A model generated the notes under the pieces. The model was given only the letters and a program-made list of their open reading frames with translations, had not been told where the DNA came from and did no database searches. From Chloranthus sessilifolius (taxonomy: Eukaryota > Streptophyta > Magnoliopsida > Chloranthales > Chloranthaceae): a DNA stretch of 64,000 bases. Both the position numbers and the translations under genes were made by a program. The stretch covers positions 82,678,097 to 82,742,096 of the forward strand of contig CM037590.1 in assembly GCA_021018995.1 (NCBI GenBank). The letters run 5' to 3'. The first letter of the stretch is position 1; each line of letters opens with the position of its first letter. Shown here piece by piece: positions 57,421-64,000 of the stretch.

Positions 57421-58750
57421 CAAAATGAACTTTCTGTCCCTTGGCTATTACCAGCTCTCTTCTGCCCTACAGTCTGGGCTCGAGTCCTCTACCTTTTTGA
57501 TCGCCCCATTTTTGGAGCATCGCCACTGCTGCTTCTGTTCCGTCGCCGATTTTAGAGACTATGCTTTTCGGAGGTTCTGGGCCTACTCCTGACACCTCAT
57601 ATTTGAAATTGTGGAGCTTAGTGTCTTCCTCAGTATGTGGCACATCCTTTACTTTGGGATTTTCAATGCTATGGGTGGCCTTGTCTTTGTCGTCATGTCC
57701 TTCACCAATGATGGTGATCACCTTCTGCTCGGATATGAATTTTAATTTTTGATGGAGGGTAGAAGGTATCGCCCCAACCTCATGCAACCAGGGGTGTCCT
57801 ATTAGTAGATTAAATGAAGATTTGATATTCATCACTTGGAAAGGTATGGAAAAGGTCATGGGCCCGATTACTAACTCAAGGTCGACCTCTCCCATTATTT
57901 CTCTTCTTATGTTATCAAAACCCCGAGCACTTGTTCTTGTCGGCCTTCGCATATAGGGGTCCACACTGATTTTGGTGGCAATCCGCAATGGGCACACATT
58001 TAGAGCTGACCCGTTATCAATTAAAACTAAGGAAATTATCATGTTCTCGAACTCAATGGTTATATTCAAGGACTTTGAGTGACTACCTCCTTCCTTAGGT
58101 AAATCGGCATCAGAAAATGAAATGGCATTTGGAGCCATCACTTCACCAATTATTTGCTCGACTTCATCCGGGCTAACCTGAAGTGACACATGCGCATTCT
58201 TTAATGCCCCCATTAAAGCTTGAAAATGGAGTGGGGACATCATCAATAAATCCCATACAATAATATGGGCAGGCATTCTTCTCAGCTAAGTCTCCAGTAT
58301 ATGTTCTCGACTCATTTTCTCAAAAGGATTCACGGCACTATCTTTCTTTCCCTCCGATTGGGCTTGTGTTGCTGTTGGTGCTTTCAACTGCTTTGATATC
58401 TTCCCCGATCGGGTAACAAAATCCACTACCCCTTCTTTGTTACTGCCAGCATTGACATCTATTTGCTCATAACTCAGCGGGACCTGATGAGGGTTGTAGG
58501 TTAGTCTCAGAATCTGAAATGGCATGGCTACTGGTATCCCATGCTCTTATACTGTGGGCTCCGGAGGTGTGGGTAAAACTTGATTTACCTCGGTGATAGC
58601 TAGTTAGGTGACAAAATTGGACCAAACGAGGGTGGTGAAGCTTGTGAGTGGTGGCACCGGGGTAAAAGGGGTAGGGGTAGGCCATTAGTAGTTAATGGGT
58701 GTGGGTGGATTGGGGGTTTGATGGGCCATTAGGTAATTGACGGGGGTAGT
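57421..58750 (-). pseudogene. E8 gag end, protease and G-patch remnant
   Basis: 58750-58290 is proline-rich, as in the linker of Tat gag. The frame 58276-57467 carries ISFSDADLPKEG, the protease active-site region LVLIDNGSALNVCPL and LLIGHPWLHEVGA, and ends with a G-patch-like MLQKWGDQKGRGLEP. The order matches E6. Interrupted. Confidence 0.8.
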
Positions 58751-59260
58751 TGTTGTTGCCTAACATGTGCCTGATTTATGTGTGTTTTGAATGACGAATT
58801 AATGAATATTAAGTTACATAATTTTAAATTATGAAAGAGATATCAGCACATTGAGGGCTAACAATAGCCTGCAAGATCAGGGCCAATTGTAGCAAGTTTT
58901 AAAAGTAAGTATATTAAAGATCGTCCACAGAGAATTTGTCTGAAATATGAGATAGACCTCCAGATCTGTGCTACCAGATCTGGCTCTATAATTATCTAGA
59001 AAGCAGATAAAAAGAGAGTGTTGGGTTTTGTCACATTTAACTAAAAGCAAATAAAGAAAAGAACTAACTAACTGATCCAGATCCAAGTTGGGGAAGTGAT
59101 TAAAATAAATCAAATGGAGAAATAATAACTTTCTGTGATTTCATTTTGAATTTTAATGGAGAATCTGAACTAAACATGTAGTTGATTCAATCTTCATCCG
59201 CTACCAAAGACATGTAAAGAGAAATAAATCTGAATTAAGGAAGGGTTTAGACTTATGGTT

Positions 59261-59294
59261 ATGATCTCGTCCACTTAAATGGTCACGAGATCAT
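59261..59294. repeat. Stem-loop around a conserved LTR block
   Basis: ATGATCTCGT and ACGAGATCAT are perfect inverted repeats of 10 bases flanking CCACTTAAATGGTC, itself with CCA/TGG able to pair. The loop block TCCACTTAAATGGTCAC is identical at 40021-40037 and 40451-40467 in the E7 LTR, where the flanks differ. Confidence 0.75.
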
Positions 59295-60029
59295 CCAATA
59301 GTTGTTGACCTATCCTCAATTCGAACATGAACATCATCGCAAGTGCAACTAGGTTACCAACGCTAATTGACAGAGTAATGAATCAAGGAAATTGCATGCA
59401 AAGTGAATCTAAAGGAGTCTAATGCACTAAGGTGATCAATAAGAACCCTTGACATGAATCCAATGGAGAAAACACATTATAAAGAACCTTTAAATTCAAT
59501 CTTACAACTAGAGAGCCCTCGAGACTTGCGCCTTGAATCCAATCTCCTTGGAGTTACAAATAGCTCTCAAACTCTCAAAAGCAAATACAAAAGAAGCTAT
59601 TATGGACAAGCTATCGACCGGAAAGCGGGAAATAGAAATGAACTCAAAACTGGATGCCACAATTGGGCAAATGTCTTCTATTTATAGCTTTCCCTTGATC
59701 CTCGCATGTATTGAATTGACCAATCGAAGTGTTCAGATCCGATTGCCCAATGGCGCTTGAGCACGGGATCCAGACTGTTCGCCAATGAAAATGCTCGATC
59801 CGTTCACCAATCAGCGCTAGAAGCATCAATTCGTTATGGAATTCAAAAATCTGTTTGAGTTTAGAAGTTCACGCCAAGTGATTTCATCTTTGAGCGCCAC
59901 ATGGGTTGGAATATGCTTTTGGATCTTGATTGGAATCTTGAAATGTCCCCGGTCATTAAATGCATTGGGGCGCTGAGATTAATTGAAATGCCCTTTAAAC
60001 AAGTCAGTAATTCCCGTAATGTCCTTTCA

Positions 60030-60290
60030 GAGAGTTTAAGTGCCTTTTCGCAAAGTGTTTTGGCTCCGTAAGTTCTTTTCGCAGCAATTTGGCTTCGTAA
60101 AGTCTTTTCGCAGGACTTCTCCTGATCTTCTATTCAAAAGGAAATTTCAACTATTCAATGGTAACATGGTTCTTTTCGAGTAGTTCATTATGACTCCGTA
60201 ATCAATTCAACAGAACTTTGACCTTTTCAAAAGTACTTTTTACTTTGCGATTTGAACTTTTAACTTGATTTCTTCTTTGCGAATGGATCC
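60030..60290 (-). repeat. TTTTCGCA word array in the E9 LTR
   Basis: CCTTTTCGCAAAG, TTCTTTTCGCAG, GTCTTTTCGCAG, TTCTTTTCGAG and TTTGCGA recur over about 260 bases, together with GGCTCCGTAA/GACTCCGTAA. The segment 60172-60262 aligns with 63641-63735 inside the element. Confidence 0.75.
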
Positions 60291-62079
60291 TTCTTCTTCG
60301 TGTCTTTTCTTGCTCTTTTAGGACCTTTTAGCCATTGCCGAGGCTATTTCTTCACTCCTCTTTGAGCTTGACATGAGTTGTCGACTTTTTGATCATTTTA
60401 GGATGCTTTTCGGACTTGGACTGTCTAATTGGTTAGTCAGAAATGCACACTAAAGCACTTATTTAGTCTTCTCAAGGGTCTTTCAAAGCTCATGTTTAGG
60501 GGTGAAAATGGTATTTTCACTACTTAACACACAAACCTAAGCTTTGCTAGTCCACGAGCAAAGAAACATAAAAACAAAGTAAAGAGCCACTTTTGTAGGA
60601 AGCAGTGCATTTAGCATATGCAACAAGCCTTTTCAACCCCTAGGTGGTCCCTAGAGGAGGAGTGAAGTCTCCCGAGGGTTTTCATGAAGGTACCTACAAA
60701 CTTCTCCATGAAACAGCTTAACATCGCAAAATTATCAAATGAGCAATCAAGGAGCAGGATTAGTTACTCTTGAATCAATGATGAAAGAAAATTTGATTAT
60801 TGTTTGCACAGAATTTAAACATTTTAAGAACCTCATGAATGTTTCAATATTTCCAATTGAGCAGCCATAGAAAATTGTACAAATGTGCCAAAGAAGTGAG
60901 CTCATCATCGAATAAAATTAGGTTGTAAGTCATACTTATTATGCTCAAGTTCCAACCCAAACACTCACCAGGGTATACTCTCATCGTGTTTTTGTTGAGG
61001 GGTTCATTTTCACTCAAGCTCAAGAGCGCTTACATCTCCCAAATGGATCTGTAAGCATGAGCATAGGCATGATTCTTAGGCAATGGCATCATTGACATCT
61101 CCTCACCATAGATTGGGTCACTTATCTCCACATGACTCACTCAACTTTGGATCACAAGGGCTTTTAATCTAGGTTTGTTTGTATGGCTTATGGAGTGAAG
61201 TTTCAAGGAAAGGCGGTTTGAACAGGGTTTGAATTTGAGAACTCGTGAAGTGCAGGAGATGGTTCATGACTCCACCTTTTGAGTTTAGCTTCTTTCTTTT
61301 CGAGATTCTCACATTCACGTGATCAGTTCTTTCTTTGATCTTGCATTTTTTCATCATAAGGTCCCTTTTTGCCTTTTTGCTTGCAACTTTTTCACATTGT
61401 TTGTCTCTTCCTTTCTCACCACCATATTGCCTGCTTTTGAGGTATTTTCTTCATTTTCTTGATGTTGCCTTAAATGGTCCATCTTCATTCTTTTCTCCTT
61501 TACCTCTCAATTCTCGAGTGAGGGAAGGCTGAATTGGTTCCATAGGTTCAAGTACTTTTGGGTATTTTTGATGAAGAATTGTAGGATTTAACTCAAAAAT
61601 GGGGTACAAACAAAGCAGAATTTTCTTGGTTGGTTCTGTTAGGTTCAAGTCCAAGAAGGCCTTGATCTTTTCCTCGCTTCATGAGTGTCATAGTCTTTGT
61701 TTTAATTTGGAGTTTCCTAACTTCTAGTGGATCTAATGCCTCACCAATCCTTTGAATCGAAAAATTGCCTCACCACTCTTCAACAGAGATGGAAAATATA
61801 TGGGCTCAATTCTCACCGGTTATGGTTTTTCCTTGAGCTTTTAAGTATGTCTTTACCTTTTTCTCTTTCCCATGACTTGCTAAATGTCGATACCAAGAGG
61901 TTTTCATGGTGCTAACATCATGGAAATGTAGAATATTGAAAGGTTTATGATGTCTAAATTTTGCAAAGAAATTTTAAACTTCCTAATTGTCATGATTCTT
62001 AAGTAAAATAATTCATTTCGACATTACTAGGTGATTCTGCTTGTCCTTAGGTTAACTATTCCTTGGCAGATCGTCACAC

Positions 62080-62093
62080 ACCCCCAAACCTAT
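62080..62093 (-). other. E9 polypurine tract
   Basis: CACCCCCAAACCTA, i.e. TAGGTTTGGGGGTG on the - strand, immediately before the LTR. Same as in E7. Confidence 0.8.
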
Positions 62094-62129
62094 GAGGAGC
62101 AGTGTCCTCACCGGTTCAAAGGTGGTGGC

Positions 62130-63460
62130 ATAGTCACGCTTATTAGGGAAACAGAGAAAAATAATAGCAAGGAATTGCGAAAAGCAATTGCATGAACCAG
62201 AAATTTGATGAAAATAAAAGGAAAAGAGGGAGGAAAGGGAGTAAGGGTGAGGTGGTTTATTTTGTCTTTTTAAGTAGGGGACTAAAGTGGGTGCACTGGG
62301 GAGGGAGGGTAAGAGAGGGTCAGCTTTGGGTAGCTATCTCAAGGAAGGGAGGTAAGGCTACAGTGTCTGTGTGGTTTGGGTAGCCTGGTGGTAGTGGAGG
62401 GGGAAGCACTAGGACTGGTCTGCTTGGGTTGCTTGTGAGGCAACATGGAGGGCAGGGCACTGGGGTGGGTGGTAAGGTGTGCTTAGGGCTTGGATGAGCT
62501 CCAATGTGGAAGGGGTGTGGGGTGGAAGGGGTGTGGGGAATAGGGTACCAGTGTAGTGGCTGGTAGAATGGTGCAGCAGTGGTGCAAGAGAGCTGGTCAC
62601 CACAGAAATGGTTCTTGTAAAATGGCAGGTGGGCCGAGGTGCAAGTGGTGGTGGAGGCTCCATAGCGCTTTCACCTGCATAGGGGTATCTCTTGGACTCG
62701 TGCTAGTTCACTCACTGTGTTCATGTACATGAGGGGGTCCATAGGTGGTTGTTCAGCCCACCCACACTTGGTGTGGCTAGGTTCCTGTCAGCTTAGCAGC
62801 AGGAACTGGCTCGCCTGTGTGCTGGCGGAGAATGGGTTCAAGAATGAGGCGGGGGCAAGAGCAGGGCATGTCCGGATCTCCGCCGCCTCATTCTCTCAAC
62901 ATAGCCCGACTTGTGGTCCGTGCTTTCTTGCCAAAGTTATGGGGGTGAGGACTTCAAAGGGCTCTTCCTATCTATGTCAAACTTGGCTCTTAGGAGGGCT
63001 GTAATTAGTCTTCCAAAGGGAGGCCAGCAATTTCTGCTTTCTTCTTTATCTTGGCACTCACATCAGCCATTGCTTCAGGATGAGCATGGGGGCATTGAAA
63101 AATTGCCCTTTAGAAAAGTGGCGCCTAAGGATTTCTCCTTTCCCATATTTAAAATGGAGGAAAACAAAAGCCCACACATGGCTAACACAGATTTAGATTT
63201 TCTAAAAGATTGAGCGAGAATGGATAGAAAAATACCACGATCTAAGGTTTGTGCTTGAACCGAGTCGCTTTGTTTGTAAAGATCGCCTAACCGATGACTG
63301 TGATCTCAAAATGGAAACGCCAAACAATTAGGAACAAACGGTGATATCTTTGTGGAGCTCGTGTGAGAAGAGAGTGAGCTATGGTTTTAGTGGAGCGCCG
63401 CTCACAGAGAGTGTTTGCAAATACAAAGCTAACTTCAAAACGACTAAATATACTTGAAGC
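62130..63460 (-). pseudogene. E9 decayed 3' ORF region
   Basis: The only sizeable frame (62663-62409) is P/H/T-rich (MEPPPPLAPRPTCH), as in the E7 proline-rich region. The globular domain seen in E7 was not recognised. At the right end, the - strand has TATATTTAG at about 63452, and a C/T-rich leader with AAACCATAGC near 63386, a likely decayed telo-box. The overall layout equals that of E7. Confidence 0.45.
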
Positions 63461-63464
63461 TAAA

Positions 63465-63735
63465 ATCGCAAAGCACCTTTAAGTTTTCAAATATTCCAAA
63501 GAGCCCTTTTTTTTCTATTTCAAATGGCAAAAGTGCCTTTCGACAAGTAGATAGCTTGAAAGTTTATTTCAAGGGACTTAGCATCGAGACCTTCTATTCG
63601 AAAAGGAACATTAACATAATTAACTATTCGAAAAGAACATCTTTCTTTTCGAGCGTTCATTGACTCCGTAATCTATTCGAATAGAACTTTGGGCTTTTCA
63701 AAAGTAGTTTTTGCTTATGCATTTGAACTTTTAAG
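63465..63735 (-). repeat. Internal TTCGAAAAG/TTTTCGAG word array of E9
   Basis: Words TTCGAAAAG, CTTTTCGAG, TTTCGACAAG and GACTCCGTAATC over 270 bases between the end of pol and the 3' ORF region. About 90 bases (63641-63735) align with the LTR at 60172-60262, which shows it was copied from, or shares origin with, the LTR array. Confidence 0.75.
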
Positions 63736-63825
63736 TGTATTTAAACTATGCAACAAGAAAAGAAATAGAAAGAGAAATTCAAGAAAACTATGTTGTACAA
63801 ACATAATATACAATTTTCTACCATC

Positions 63826-64000
63826 GATTGTTGGAGATTCGTGATGACAGATGGGCAAAGACAGGCTCTCGAAAGTGTTGTCAATGCATGGCTTGAGCCT
63901 CGACCATTTACCTTAAGGATTCTTCCATCCTTGGGATCTGAAATATCCACAGCCCCGAGGGGAGGCCTTGATGACAAGCAGTATGGCCCTTCCCATCTGG
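63826..64000 (-). pseudogene. pol: E9 pol, C-terminal end
   Basis: The translation AVDISDPKDGRILKVNG corresponds to [17 protein letters not shown] near residue 1114-1130 of the E7 pol, i.e. the segment after the integrase. The rest of the gene lies beyond the window. Confidence 0.8.

Larger units (their letters stand above)
53446..58750 (-). mobile_element. E8: Tat-lineage element body, - strand
   Basis: Read right to left: P-rich gag end, protease, G-patch-like segment, RT, RNase H, second RNase H, integrase. No LTR of its own is present on either side. It meets the E9 LTR at about 58750 and the E7 gag at about 53446. Sequence resembles E6 in every domain, but they are clearly different families. 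Interrupted at ten or more places. Confidence 0.85.
58751..62079 (-). repeat. E9 3' LTR
   Basis: Ends taken at TGTTGTTGCC on the + strand (58751) and at GTCACA (62079), just before CACCCCCAAACC. It aligns in order with the E7 LTR (landmarks listed there). Contains a long perfect stem-loop at 59261-59294 and a TTTTCGCA array at 60030-60290. Confidence 0.75.
58751..64000 (-). mobile_element. E9: 3' part of an Athila element, - strand, running off the right edge
   Basis: From the right edge leftward: the C-terminal end of pol, a word array and leader, decayed 3' ORF sequence, a polypurine tract and a 3.3-kb LTR. Pol, PPT and LTR correspond in order and sequence to E7, but with clear divergence and a different word (TTTTCGCA/TTCGAAAAG), so it is a separate Athila family. 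Broken. Confidence 0.82.

Noticed and set aside
58751-62079. E9 LTR as the 5' LTR of E7
   Set aside because: It is preceded on the - strand by pol, 3' ORF region and polypurine tract, so it is a 3' LTR. E8 lies between it and E7, and the LTR differs in word array and length from the E7 LTR.

Overview
This window looks like transposon-dense, gene-poor chromatin of a flowering plant, most likely a eudicot. The DNA is AT-rich. Nearly all recognisable coding sequence belongs to three plant Ty3/gypsy LTR-retrotransposon lineages: Tekay/Del chromoviruses, Athila, and Tat/Ogre/Retand. I found no host gene I can name, no tRNA or rRNA gene, no CRISPR array, and nothing bacterial. The species cannot be determined from the sequence alone.

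Layout, left to right (labels E1-E9 are mine). 1-879: scraps of Athila-type LTRs, one inverted relative to the rest of the window. 880-1687: unassigned flank with exon-like signals. 1688-13553: E1, an end-to-end but broken Tekay-type chromovirus on the + strand, with 2.2-kb LTRs, a TTGAG target-site duplication, PBS, gag, pol, an extra 3' ORF and a PPT. 13559-16399: unassigned flank. 16400-19480: E2, a Tekay-type LTR on the - strand. 19747-25554: E3, an Athila-like - strand element with LTR, 3' ORF and gag but no recognisable pol. 25555-26927 and 26928-27290: E4 and E5, Tekay-like LTR pieces in opposite orientations. 27291-39491: E6, a + strand Tat-lineage element (5' LTR, PBS, gag, protease/G-patch, RT, two RNase H domains, integrase). 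39492-53445: E7, a - strand Athila element with an uninterrupted 1156-residue pol reading frame and an uninterrupted 528-residue 3' ORF. 53446-58750: E8, a - strand Tat-lineage body without LTRs. 58751-64000: E9, the 3' part of another - strand Athila element that runs off the right edge.

The most interesting pattern is not a gene. Each LTR family here carries its own array of a short, CpG-containing, mostly self-complementary word: TCGATCGA in E1 and E2, CGCGAG in E7, TTTTCGCA/TTCGAAAAG in E9, CTCGCGTGAC in E4, GCGCGTAATT in E6, TACGATTG in E3. In E1, E7 and E9 the same word recurs inside the element, between pol and the 3' ORF. In E1, E3 and E7 the ORF after pol is preceded by what looks like its own plant promoter: a TATA-like box, a pyrimidine-rich leader and a telo-box (AAACCCTAG) a few tens of bases before the ATG. 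E7 has this arrangement twice. The 3' ORFs of E1 (chromovirus) and E7 (Athila) appear to share one protein domain although the elements belong to different lineages. Together this suggests a modular LTR-word / promoter / 3'-ORF cassette used by unrelated LTR elements in this genome. All coordinates and similarities were read by eye, and identities are estimates.
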